Origin: Loktanella sp. S4079
GTDB lineage: Bacteria > Pseudomonadota > Alphaproteobacteria > Rhodobacterales > Rhodobacteraceae
Assembly (NCBI RefSeq): GCF_000967725.1
Contig: NZ_JXYE01000003.1
Span: 124,001 to 188,000, forward strand
Reading direction: 5' to 3'
DNA length: 64,000 nt
Below are positions 9,377-17,532 of the stretch, piece by piece. The translations under genes and the position numbers were made by a program. The stretch's first letter is position 1; each line of letters opens with the position of its first letter. The notes beneath the pieces are model-generated. The model was not told where the DNA came from. It was given only the letters and a program-made list of their open reading frames with translations, and did not search any database.

Positions 9377-9862
9377 CTAGCGCGTTGCCTCGCGCTGCAG
9401 ACGCCGCAACATGCCGCGTACAATCCAACGATGGGCAATCCCCACAGGCAGCATATACGCGCGACCAAACCAGTTGTGGACCTGCACCGAAGATGTCACA
9501 GAGACGGTCTGACCAGCCGTTGAAATGCAGGTCATCACATCAAGATGCTTATCGCGTTCGGTCAACACCAGCGCCTCGTGATCTGTGTACTCCACCAAAA
9601 AGAAATCAAGGTGGTCACCAATCTCGACGCTTTCGACGCGTGTCGTGCTAAATCCTTGAATACGTTTCACACCGAATAAGGCGGAAATCGCATCCCTGAT
9701 CCGAAACGCAAGCCGCAGTAATGGTTGCGGATGCTGGGTGATCAGGTTCCATGCCTCAAGCGGCGATAATTCCCGATCCAATGTGATATTCTGGACGTCA
9801 TAGTAGTAAAGCTGGTCGATTGGCGCCAGAACGCGGACGGCACTGCCATCTAATCTAATCAT
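9377..9862 (-). CDS. DUF2867-family protein
   Basis: 161-residue cytosolic protein that I assign to the DUF2867 group from its layout: an N-terminal YYDVQNITL strand, LSPLEAWN, the central FSTTRVESVEIGDHLDFFLVEY and a C-terminal VQVHNWFGRAYMLPVGIAHRWIVRGMLRR. Relatives occur alone or fused to NAD-binding epimerase domains; no biochemical role is established. It is transcribed alone, convergent with MscS, and it follows the peroxiredoxin gene's terminator. Confidence 0.78.
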   Translation of the reverse strand: MIRLDGSAVRVLAPIDQLYYYDVQNITLDRELSPLEAWNLITQHPQPLLRLAFRIRDAISALFGVKRIQGFSTTRVESVEIGDHLDFFLVEYTDHEALVLTERDKHLDVMTCISTAGQTVSVTSSVQVHNWFGRAYMLPVGIAHRWIVRGMLRRLQREATR

Positions 9863-9918
9863 GAGAAATAATTCGCCAGCAACGCGCCGGCTGCCTTATG
9901 CAATATCCCAATGAAACA

Positions 9919-9940
9919 GGGCGGCACCTGCGCGCCGCCC
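9919..9940 (-). terminator. GC-rich hairpin downstream of the peroxiredoxin gene
   Basis: Stem GGGCGGC (9919-9925) with GCCGCCC (9934-9940) and an 8-nt loop, just after the peroxiredoxin stop. On the minus strand the sequence TGTTTCATT follows, which is consistent with a Rho-independent terminator. Confidence 0.65.
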
Positions 9941-9947
9941 CTTTGGA

Positions 9948-10439
9948 TTATTCAATCGCCTCGAGCAATGTTTCCCCGGCAGAGATTTCACATTCGCCCG
10001 GGTTCGACTCTGCGTTAAGGATTTGCACAACACCGTTGTCGACTAGCATCGCGTAGCGCTTGGACCGGTTCACGAAACCAACGGGTGCCGCGCTAAAGTT
10101 CATACCGATAGCCGTTGTGAACGCGCTTTCTGCATCTGCCAGCATTGTGATGCCTGCGTCAGCCGCACCAGTTGAATCGCCCCATGCCTTCATTACGAAC
10201 GGATCGTTGACCGACACGCAGATAATTTCATCCACGCCTTTGGCCTTAAAATCATCGTGGGTGATCATAAAGCTAGGAACATGCGCAGTTGAGCATGTGC
10301 CAGTGTATGCGCCAGGCAATCCGAAAATCACCACTTTGCGGTTTTCCAGCTTGTCAGCGAGCGCAACTTGTACTGGCCCATCCTCGCCCATTTGTAACAA
10401 GGTTGCAGCCGGAAGCGTATCACCTGTTTTGATAGTCAT
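9948..10439 (-). CDS. Peroxiredoxin, Prx5/AhpC-TSA type
   Basis: 163-residue thiol peroxidase that reduces hydrogen and organic peroxides. The peroxidatic site is in LPGAYTGTCSTAHVPSF, matching the PxxxTxxC pattern, followed by a typical redoxin core (CVSVNDPFVMKAWG). A second Cys occurs in DEIICVSV and a third in GECEIS; whether either resolves the disulfide is not clear. No fused glutaredoxin domain. The gene is transcribed divergently from a flavoprotein reductase over an 86-bp shared region containing inverted repeats, which suggests redox-linked regulation. Confidence 0.92.
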   Translation of the reverse strand: MTIKTGDTLPAATLLQMGEDGPVQVALADKLENRKVVIFGLPGAYTGTCSTAHVPSFMITHDDFKAKGVDEIICVSVNDPFVMKAWGDSTGAADAGITMLADAESAFTTAIGMNFSAAPVGFVNRSKRYAMLVDNGVVQILNAESNPGECEISAGETLLEAIE

Positions 10440-10525
10440 TATTATAGCCCCTTCATGTTTGTATCTTCTGATGACTCACATATAGATGTGCATGAAACAA
10501 GAGGGTGAACCCCAAGGAGATAACT
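10440..10525. promoter_or_regulatory. Divergent promoter with nested inverted repeats
   Basis: Shared 86-bp region between peroxiredoxin (minus) and flavoprotein (plus). It contains CACAT-N4-ATGTG (10477-10490), flanked by TTCATG (10452-10457) and CATGAA (10491-10496). The symmetry suggests a dimeric regulator; no match to a named box is claimed. AAGGAG at 10512-10517 is the flavoprotein ribosome-binding site. Confidence 0.45.
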
Positions 10526-11740
10526 ATGACGCATGTTGTCATCGTCGGCGCAGGGCAGGCTGGCGCCTCTTTGGCTGCAAAATTACGGAGCGAAGGCTTT
10601 GATGGCGAGGTCACTCTTATCGGTGCGGAAAAGGTTCCGCCATATCAGCGGCCACCACTGTCAAAGGCTTATTTACTTGGGGAAATGGCCGAGGAACGGC
10701 TGTATCTGCGGCCACATGAATTCTATGCAGACCAGAGAATAAACCTACGCCTAGACACACGCGTCATTGCAATTGACGCGATGAACAAGACCGTCACGCT
10801 GTCTGACGATGAAGTTATCAACTATGATGAACTTGCACTGACTGTCGGCGCGCATCCGCGCATGTTACCTGCATCAGCAGGGGGCATGCTGGATGGAGTC
10901 TACGCCATGCGCGACCTGAGCGACGCAGACGCGATGGCCCCGGCGATGGTTGCGGATAAACATGTTTTGATCATAGGCGGGGGGTATATCGGGCTCGAGG
11001 CGGCAGCCGTCGCGGCAAAGCGTGGCCTCAAGGTGACCTTGATCGAAATGGCAGACCGGATCTTGCAACGGGTGGCGGCACCTGAGACGTCCGATTATTT
11101 TCGCGCCCTACACAAGGCGCATGGCGTCGAGATCAAAGAAGGGATCGGTCTTGAAAAGCTAACAGGCGATGGTCACGTGTCGGGGGCTGTCCTGACTGAT
11201 GGCAGCACGCTAGATGTCGACTTTGCCATTGTCGGTGTTGGCATTTCGCCCGCGACTATCCTCGCGGAAAGTGCAGGCATTGCCTGCGACAGTGGCATCA
11301 CGACGGACACCCACGGCCGGACGTCTGCCCCACATATCTGGGCTGCGGGCGATTGTGCATCTTGCCTATTTCATGGGACGCGCATCCGCCTCGAAAGTGT
11401 TGGTAACGCGATTGATCAAGCCGAGGCAGTCGCCCGCAATATCATGGGCCGCGACCAAGAATATATGCCGAAACCATGGTTCTGGTCGGATCAATACGAC
11501 TGCAAACTGCAAATTGCTGGGCTTAACCTTGGGTACACCAATGTTTATGTTCGCAAAGGCGATACGCCGGGTGTTCAGTCGCACTGGTACTACAAGGACG
11601 ATCAGCTGATTGCCGTCGATGCAATGAATGACCCGCGCAACTATATGATCGGTAAACGCCTAATCGAAGCAGACCGCAGTCCAGCACCCGCTGCGATCAC
11701 CGATCCGGCAACAGATATGAAGGGCCTGCTCAAACCGTGA
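10526..11740 (+). CDS. FAD-dependent NAD(P)H oxidoreductase, ferredoxin/rubredoxin-reductase type
   Basis: 404-residue flavoprotein that passes electrons from NAD(P)H to a ferredoxin or similar carrier. The N-terminal FAD site is VIVGAGQAGASLAAKLR, the NAD site is VLIIGGGYIGLEAAAVA, and the third FAD contact is IWAAGDCASC. A C-terminal reductase domain follows (YKDDQLIAVDAMNDPRNYMIGKRLI). The chosen ATG at 10526 is nine bases after AAGGAG; an upstream in-frame GTG (10505) has no such site. No ferredoxin or P450 partner is adjacent. Its stop overlaps the rsmD start (GTGA). Confidence 0.9.
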   Translation: MTHVVIVGAGQAGASLAAKLRSEGFDGEVTLIGAEKVPPYQRPPLSKAYLLGEMAEERLYLRPHEFYADQRINLRLDTRVIAIDAMNKTVTLSDDEVINYDELALTVGAHPRMLPASAGGMLDGVYAMRDLSDADAMAPAMVADKHVLIIGGGYIGLEAAAVAAKRGLKVTLIEMADRILQRVAAPETSDYFRALHKAHGVEIKEGIGLEKLTGDGHVSGAVLTDGSTLDVDFAIVGVGISPATILAESAGIACDSGITTDTHGRTSAPHIWAAGDCASCLFHGTRIRLESVGNAIDQAEAVARNIMGRDQEYMPKPWFWSDQYDCKLQIAGLNLGYTNVYVRKGDTPGVQSHWYYKDDQLIAVDAMNDPRNYMIGKRLIEADRSPAPAAITDPATDMKGLLKP

Positions 11741-12291
11741 GGATCATCGGAGGCACCCATCGAGGAACAGCTCTTACGGCGGTTGGCAAAGGGGACGCAG
11801 GCGCGCATTTGCGCCCCACCACCGACCGCGTCCGCGAAAGCCTGTTTAACGTCCTGCTGGGGGGGCGTTTTGGTAATCCCATTCTGGACACGCGGGTTCT
11901 CGACCTATTTGCGGGTACGGGGGCGCTTGGGCTAGAGGCGCTGTCACGCGGTGCCAGCCATGTCACATTTGTCGATAACGGTCGCATTTCCCAAAAGCTG
12001 ATCCGCGACAATATTGCCAAGCTACGCCGCCAATCCGACACCACACTGATTAAATCAGACGCCTCACGATTACCGGCAGGGGAACCCTGCGGGCTGGTGT
12101 TTCTCGACCCACCTTATGGGCAGGGTTTAGGAACCGCCGCGCTGATGGCTGCGAAATCGAATGGCTGGATTGCCCCGGATGCGCTGATCATCTGGGAAGA
12201 AAGCACCGCACAGATCGCGCCGCTCGGCTATGCCACACTTGACCAACGCCGATATGGCGACACGTGGATCACATTTCTAAAGGCAGAATAA
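11737..12291 (+). CDS. rsmD: 16S rRNA (guanine966-N2)-methyltransferase
   Basis: 184-residue SAM-dependent enzyme that methylates the exocyclic amine of G966 in 16S rRNA. Diagnostic parts are MRIIGGTHRG at the start, LRPTTDRVRESLFNVL, the SAM-binding DLFAGTGALGLEALSRGA and the catalytic FLDPPYGQG. The start is GTG at 11737, overlapping the flavoprotein stop by GTGA. It is followed without a gap by the HAD gene. Confidence 0.94.
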   Translation: MRIIGGTHRGTALTAVGKGDAGAHLRPTTDRVRESLFNVLLGGRFGNPILDTRVLDLFAGTGALGLEALSRGASHVTFVDNGRISQKLIRDNIAKLRRQSDTTLIKSDASRLPAGEPCGLVFLDPPYGQGLGTAALMAAKSNGWIAPDALIIWEESTAQIAPLGYATLDQRRYGDTWITFLKAE

Positions 12292-12936
12292 ATGACTCCC
12301 AAATTAGTGATTTTTGATTGTGACGGCGTTCTGGTGGACACCGAGCCAGCAACAGACCGCATTCTTTCGGCAAACCTTGGGGGGTTCGGCTGGGACGTTG
12401 CACCAGACGAAATTCACCAACTGTTCGCTGGCGGAACAATCGAAGGCATTGGCCAAGAAGCAACGCGTCGCGGTTGCAATCTGCCCGAGACATGGGTCGA
12501 TGATGTCTACGCTGAAATTTTTGCAGAATTGCGCAAAGGCGTTCCCGTAATGGACGGTGTTATGGATCTGATCCATGCGCTTGATCAGGCGGGCATCAAA
12601 CGGGCGATCGCATCAAATGGCCCTATCGCCAAGATGGAAATTACCCTTAGCCCAAGCGGATTATATCCGCTGTTCGCGGGGCGCATCTATTCAGGGCACG
12701 ACCACGGCCCCAAACCCAAGCCTGACATGCTGTTGCAAATTATGGCCGACATGAACGTATCCCCCGAAGAAGCCGTGATGATTGATGACATGCCAGCCGG
12801 GTTCAACGCGGCGAAATCTGCTGGCATGGCTTGCTTTGGGTATGTGGCAGATGGTGATCCCGCACGGATTGGCGACACAGGAGCCCGCCCCGTCACCCAC
12901 ATGAACCAAATCGCTCAGGCGCTAGGCCTGACCTAA
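12292..12936 (+). CDS. HAD-superfamily hydrolase, phosphoglycolate-phosphatase-like
   Basis: 214-residue phosphatase with the HAD motifs: FDCDGVLVDTEP (motif I, nucleophile Asp), ASNGP (motif II Ser), a Lys in GPKPKPD (motif III) and MIDDMPAG (motif IV). The helical cap inserted after motif I is of the C1 type found in beta-phosphoglucomutase and YieH-like sugar phosphatases. The substrate cannot be read from sequence. Its stop overlaps that of the convergent ispE (CTAA at 12933-12936). Confidence 0.87.
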   Translation: MTPKLVIFDCDGVLVDTEPATDRILSANLGGFGWDVAPDEIHQLFAGGTIEGIGQEATRRGCNLPETWVDDVYAEIFAELRKGVPVMDGVMDLIHALDQAGIKRAIASNGPIAKMEITLSPSGLYPLFAGRIYSGHDHGPKPKPDMLLQIMADMNVSPEEAVMIDDMPAGFNAAKSAGMACFGYVADGDPARIGDTGARPVTHMNQIAQALGLT

Positions 12937-13808
12937 TACACATGCCCCGTGCCAAGAACTTCGGCCGGGGCAACCCACCAGTCCATCTGTGACACTTGCA
13001 CGATGCGCGCGACATGGCGTGCAGTCGCCATATCTTTAACGAGCCCAAAGCATGTTGCCCCAGACCCAGACATGCCCGCGATGCGCACACCCGGAAGCGA
13101 TTTCAGCTTTGCGATCACCTCTGAAATTTCCGGCGCGATTTGTTCGGCGGCGGCTTGCATATCGTTGCGCTGCGGGGAAAGCCAATCGACAAATCCGTCG
13201 AAATCTGCACCTTCGGGGATTGGCGTCATTGGTGCGCCGTTTTTGTCAGACATCATGTTGAACACTTGCCCGGTTGGTACGTCCACGGGCGGGCGCACCA
13301 ACACAATCGCGCAGGGCGGCAATTGTGGCACGTCAGAGAGCTTTTCGCCGATCCCTTCCATCCGTGTCGGGTTTGGCGCCCTCAGGCAGACAGGCACATC
13401 AGCGCCAAGCGCAACAACCTCGGGCGCGTGGGCAGGTAGTGGTTCCACACCCCATAGCTCTGCAAGCATCGCCAATGTCACGGCAGCATCCGATGATCCG
13501 CTACCAATGCCCGCCGCATGCGGCAGGTGCTTTTCCAGCGTCAGCATTGCCCCTAAATCAACCCCGCGCGCCTGACCCAAGGCGAGAGCTGCACGCACCA
13601 TCAGGTTGCGCTCATCTTCTGGGACACCAACGGAAAACGGCCCGTTCACTGACATCCGGGTCTGCGGCGCAACTGTCGCGGTTAATTGGTCCGCAACCCC
13701 GGCAAACACGACAAGACTATCAAGCAAATGATACCCATCTGCACGTTGTCCGGTCACATGTAAGGTAAGGTTTACCTTTGCAGGTGCTATTGCCTTAATT
13801 GTTGCCAC
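12933..13808 (-). CDS. ispE: 4-diphosphocytidyl-2-C-methyl-D-erythritol kinase
   Basis: GHMP kinase of the non-mevalonate isoprenoid pathway that phosphorylates CDP-ME. Family features are APAKVNLTLHVTG at the N-terminus, DGYHLLDSLVVF, and the ATP loop AAGIGSGSSDAAVTLAML. I place the start at GTG 13808, giving MATIKAIAPAKVN and 291 residues. Longer in-frame starts would add about 55 residues not found in the family. This start lies inside the last codons of the upstream TPR gene (14-bp overlap), so ispE is probably translationally coupled to it. Confidence 0.92.
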   Translation of the reverse strand: MATIKAIAPAKVNLTLHVTGQRADGYHLLDSLVVFAGVADQLTATVAPQTRMSVNGPFSVGVPEDERNLMVRAALALGQARGVDLGAMLTLEKHLPHAAGIGSGSSDAAVTLAMLAELWGVEPLPAHAPEVVALGADVPVCLRAPNPTRMEGIGEKLSDVPQLPPCAIVLVRPPVDVPTGQVFNMMSDKNGAPMTPIPEGADFDGFVDWLSPQRNDMQAAAEQIAPEISEVIAKLKSLPGVRIAGMSGSGATCFGLVKDMATARHVARIVQVSQMDWWVAPAEVLGTGHVY

Positions 13809-15492
13809 TGGCCACCCGGATCGGCGCGACGCCTTCGTCAAGTAAGACCAGATCAAGACCGCGGTCCAGCTTATCTCTGATACGGGTTGCCTCGGTCTCT
13901 TCTGGATCAAAGGACAGGGCGCGCTGCCATTGGAAACGTGCTTCGATTTCGCGACCGACGGCCCAATAGACATCGCCCAGGTGATCGTTCACCACCGGAT
14001 CAACAGGTTCAAGCGCGGCCGCATTTTCGAGCATCCCCACCGCCTCGTCATAGCGTCCAAGCTGGAACAAAACCCATCCAAGGCTATCAATAATCGCGCC
14101 GTTGTCTGGCCGTGCCGTTGCGGCAACCTCAAGCATATCAAGCGCCTCGTCCAGTTTTTCGCCACGCTCAACCAGCGAATAGCCGAGATAGTTCAAAACC
14201 TGCGGATGGTTCGGCTCTAACGCCAATGCCGCGCGAAAATCGGCTTCGGCTTGGGGCCAATTGTCGGTTTTATGTGCGCAGATCCCACGGGTGTAATAGA
14301 CGAACCACTTAATCGGGTCATCATCTTGATACAGTTCAATCGCACGCGAATAGGCTTTGGCTGCGTCACCATAGCGCCCGGCCTGCCGCAATGTATCGCC
14401 TTGGTTGGCAAAGACCTGTGGAAGGTCTGGGTGGCTCCGCGCGAGCGCGTCTAAAACCTCGATGGCCGCATCAATACGGCCACCCGCACGCAAAACATCT
14501 GCCCGACCAAGTTCGGCGGCATGAAACGCAGGGTCATTGCGAGGGACGCTACTGTAGGCCGCATTTGACAGGTCGAACTGCCCCAAATCTTCGAGAAGGC
14601 CCGCAGTCATCAGCGTTGCAATCGTATTGTCCGGCCACAAATAATTCGCAGCGCGCGTGAACATCAATGTATATGCGCTTGGCGCATCACTTTGGATGGC
14701 TCCGGCGGTGATATGGTAAACCTCGGCCATACCTTGTTCTGGCGAGGTTACAGCGCTGTAGGCGACAGCTTCGCCAGCATCAAGCCGTGCGCGCAGTTGT
14801 GCGAGACCGGGATCAAGCTGTGTCCCGAACACGCTATCTAGCATGGCAATTGCATCTGCATTGCGGCCAAGCTGGCTGAGAATTTGGGCGTGTGCGATGC
14901 CGCTTTGGCGATTGTAGCGCATGCCGCCCGGTATTTGCTCCGAGAACATCGCCTCAGCACCTTCGAAATCACCGACCGAGGCCAAGGCATATGCCTTGTG
15001 GGTCACGCCATAGACGGTCATGCCTTCGGTTTCGATAACCCTGTCAAAGCCCGCAACAGCGCGGGTCATGTCCCCCTTGCCCAGATGCGCCCACGCCTGC
15101 GCGATGCCGTCAATCAGCGGGCTAATCGTGCGCCCCTGCTCCAACGCATCAAAAACACCGTCCCAGTTTTCTGATTTCACATCCGCCATCTGCAAAATCA
15201 GATGGGCAACCTGACTGTTATGGCCACCATCGATAATCGCTTGCGCGATTGGAATCGCCTGATCCATCTGACCCAGGGCGACATAAGACGTCATCGCCCG
15301 ATCCAAAAGGTAAGGGTTCGTTGGATCGCCCAACAGACCTTTGGTCAGATAGCGCGCACTAACGTCAAAGTCATGCGCATGTAACGCCTGACGCCCAGCC
15401 AAATAGGCCCCTGCATTCGCATCGGCGAGAGCCGAAGATCCAGATGACATGACAATAGAAATAAGAACGGCGGTGAGTGAGCGTTTGAGCAC
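13795..15492 (-). CDS. Exported tetratricopeptide-repeat protein
   Basis: 565-residue protein with a signal peptide (residues about 1-24, ending SALADANA) and many TPR units across the rest. The clearest are GRYGDAAKAYSRAIELY, NWPQAEADFRAALALEPNHP and GRYDEAVGMLENAAALEPVDP. Such proteins act as periplasmic scaffolds; the partner is unknown. It precedes and overlaps ispE, but there is no functional link I can show beyond co-transcription. Confidence 0.9.
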   Translation of the reverse strand: MLKRSLTAVLISIVMSSGSSALADANAGAYLAGRQALHAHDFDVSARYLTKGLLGDPTNPYLLDRAMTSYVALGQMDQAIPIAQAIIDGGHNSQVAHLILQMADVKSENWDGVFDALEQGRTISPLIDGIAQAWAHLGKGDMTRAVAGFDRVIETEGMTVYGVTHKAYALASVGDFEGAEAMFSEQIPGGMRYNRQSGIAHAQILSQLGRNADAIAMLDSVFGTQLDPGLAQLRARLDAGEAVAYSAVTSPEQGMAEVYHITAGAIQSDAPSAYTLMFTRAANYLWPDNTIATLMTAGLLEDLGQFDLSNAAYSSVPRNDPAFHAAELGRADVLRAGGRIDAAIEVLDALARSHPDLPQVFANQGDTLRQAGRYGDAAKAYSRAIELYQDDDPIKWFVYYTRGICAHKTDNWPQAEADFRAALALEPNHPQVLNYLGYSLVERGEKLDEALDMLEVAATARPDNGAIIDSLGWVLFQLGRYDEAVGMLENAAALEPVDPVVNDHLGDVYWAVGREIEARFQWQRALSFDPEETEATRIRDKLDRGLDLVLLDEGVAPIRVASGNN

Positions 15493-15754
15493 GGATTAAC
15501 AGGCCTTTCGGATTGTTTTCGTTTTCAGCCTAAAGACAGTCAGCGTGTCATGCAAACACGTCCTCGTGAACATGGCGGCAATCAGCGCGACGATTTGGAA
15601 AACGTTGAAAGGGCACAAGAAGACAGGCCCGAAAGCCCGCCAACTCGCCCTGCCAAGACTGCTCCGATACGCCTATTATACTGGCGTTTCACGTTGATCA
15701 CGACACTAAGCGATGAAGTGATTCGCAGTCAATAGAGTGATTCGCGAATCGGCA
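15493..15754. other. Intergenic region with short direct repeats and a palindrome
   Basis: 262 bases between two minus-strand genes, holding the TPR-ispE promoter. I see the direct repeat AGTGATTCGC at 15717-15726 and 15736-15745, and the perfect palindrome GATTCGCGAATC at 15739-15750. I see no convincing gene or RNA. Confidence 0.5.
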
Positions 15755-16261
15755 TTAACTTACCGGTGCGTAAGTCCGGCAGTAGGGATCAACAGGCACA
15801 GCGCTGACCAAAAACGGCGTATCGGGTGGCATTCCGCTTTCTTCGACCCAGACCCCATTCAGGCAGAAATCTTGGGCATAGTTCCCCAGATTAAACCCAA
15901 AGCCCGGATTACCACAGTCATTCGCATTCCCGTTTGCGTTCCATGCTTGGGTGACACCGAGGCCCAGCTCTGATGGCGTCAAAAAGACCGACCGCTCGGG
16001 ATCATATCGCAAAAACCAGCTATCGCTGTCGCCACGTGTGGTCATATCCCATTTACCAAGCAAGGCACCCGCCTGATACCCGGCGATTTTAAACGCAGTT
16101 ACGTCTTGCTCAGTGATTAGGGATTGTCCAAGCACGGCGTCAGGGATGCTCATTTGCCCGGTCATCGTATAGTCGTTCGCACCGACCCAGCAGAAATAAA
16201 AGTCAGCCGCCTGAACCTGCGTCGCGCAGAGCGCGAATATGGCGACCCACTGTTTGATCAT
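15755..16261 (-). CDS. Exported hypothetical protein downstream of folC
   Basis: 168-residue protein that I do not recognise. A signal peptide is clear (MIKQWVAIFALCATQVQAA, cleavage near residue 18). The mature part is rich in Gly, Asn and aromatic residues, with cysteines in FYFCWVG, NDCGNPG, DFCLNG and PYCRTY that may form two disulfides. The start overlaps the folC stop by ATGA, so it is the last gene of accD-folC-this gene. Periplasmic or surface location is inferred. Confidence 0.75.
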   Translation of the reverse strand: MIKQWVAIFALCATQVQAADFYFCWVGANDYTMTGQMSIPDAVLGQSLITEQDVTAFKIAGYQAGALLGKWDMTTRGDSDSWFLRYDPERSVFLTPSELGLGVTQAWNANGNANDCGNPGFGFNLGNYAQDFCLNGVWVEESGMPPDTPFLVSAVPVDPYCRTYAPVS

Positions 16262-17532
16262 ACGGCATTCTCGCGCATGACATGCCCGGCGAGGTAAAGC
16301 GAACCGCAGATCAGAATGCGGGCATTGGGGGTCGTGTCGCGAATGGTGCGGATGGCCTCTGCAACGCTCTGGGCGACAGATGCCTGCAAACCAACACGCA
16401 TCGCGGCGTCAGCAGTGTCTTGGGCCGGAATTGTGTTTGGCTCATCAGGGATCGACACGGCGGTCAGCGTTTGTGCGACCTTCGCCAATGGCGCGAGATA
16501 ACCGTCGATGTCCTTGGTGTTAAGCATCCCACAAATCAGATGCGTGGGTCTTGGTGGTTGTGCAGACAGGGTCTGCGCTAGGACACGCCCCGCCGCCGGA
16601 TTATGCCCACCATCCAACCATAGCTCTGCCGGGAGCGCCATTTCGACCAACGCACCTTTGGTCAGTTTCTCCATGCGCGCTGGCCAATAGGCGCGTGTCA
16701 CCGCAGCCTCGCAGGCGGCCTCTTCCTTGCCCAAGAGCCGAAGCGCGGCAATCGCGGCACCGGCGTTCATCACCTGATGCGGTCCGGGCAAGTTCGGCAA
16801 CGGTAGATCAAGCAACCCGCGCTCATCTTGATAGATCAGTCGCTCGTGCTCTGCGCTGACATGCCATTGCTGACCATAGGCATAAAGCGGCGCGCCAAGT
16901 CGGGCTGCGACGTTTTCGATCACATCCATGCTTTCTTCGTGCTGCGGGCCGACAACACAGGGAACGCCACGTTTAATAATACCGGCCTTCTCGGCCGCGA
17001 TCTTGGCCAGCGTATCACCCAAGAATTGCTGGTGATCGAGGTCGACAGGCGTGATGATCGTCAGAGCGGGCTTATCAATGACATTGGTTGCGTCCAGCCG
17101 CCCGCCCAACCCCACCTCGAGCAATGTGTAATCGGCGGGCGTTTCTGAAAACGCCAACAAAGCAGCAACTGTCGTGATCTCAAAATACGTAATTGGATCA
17201 GTGCCATTCGCGCCATAACACCGATCCAGAACTTGGGTCAGCGCTTCTTCGGTGATCAAATCACCCGCGAGGCGGATGCGTTCATGAAAACGGGCCAAGT
17301 GCGGCGATGTATATGCGTGCACCTTTGCCTGATCCGCCTCTAGCCCGGCGCGGATCATGGCTTGTGTTGACCCCTTACCATTCGTGCCAGCCAAGTGGAT
17401 CACGGGCGGCAGACGTTTTTCTGGGTGATCGAGCTTTGCAAGCAGCGTCCAAACACGGGCCAAGGTCAGGTCGATGACCTTGGGGTGCAAGGCCATCATC
17501 CGTTCAAGGATCACATCCGATGTCGCTGTCAC
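16258..17532 (-). CDS. folC: Bifunctional folylpolyglutamate synthase/dihydrofolate synthase
   Basis: 424-residue Mur-ligase-family enzyme that attaches glutamate to dihydropteroate and folates. The ATP-binding loop is HLAGTNGKGSTQAMI, followed by the omega-loop region VHAYTSPHLARFHERIRL and the Mur-type EVGLGGRLDATNV and TPVDLDHQQFLGDTLAKIAAEKAGI segments. The start is GTG at 17532, overlapping the accD stop (GTGA). The accD-folC order is the classical one. Confidence 0.94.
   Translation of the reverse strand: MTATSDVILERMMALHPKVIDLTLARVWTLLAKLDHPEKRLPPVIHLAGTNGKGSTQAMIRAGLEADQAKVHAYTSPHLARFHERIRLAGDLITEEALTQVLDRCYGANGTDPITYFEITTVAALLAFSETPADYTLLEVGLGGRLDATNVIDKPALTIITPVDLDHQQFLGDTLAKIAAEKAGIIKRGVPCVVGPQHEESMDVIENVAARLGAPLYAYGQQWHVSAEHERLIYQDERGLLDLPLPNLPGPHQVMNAGAAIAALRLLGKEEAACEAAVTRAYWPARMEKLTKGALVEMALPAELWLDGGHNPAAGRVLAQTLSAQPPRPTHLICGMLNTKDIDGYLAPLAKVAQTLTAVSIPDEPNTIPAQDTADAAMRVGLQASVAQSVAEAIRTIRDTTPNARILICGSLYLAGHVMRENAV

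Noticed and set aside
15550..15735. 61-codon + strand open frame between the TPR gene and the folC operon
   Set aside because: Low-complexity charged product, no ribosome-binding site, and both neighbours are on the other strand.
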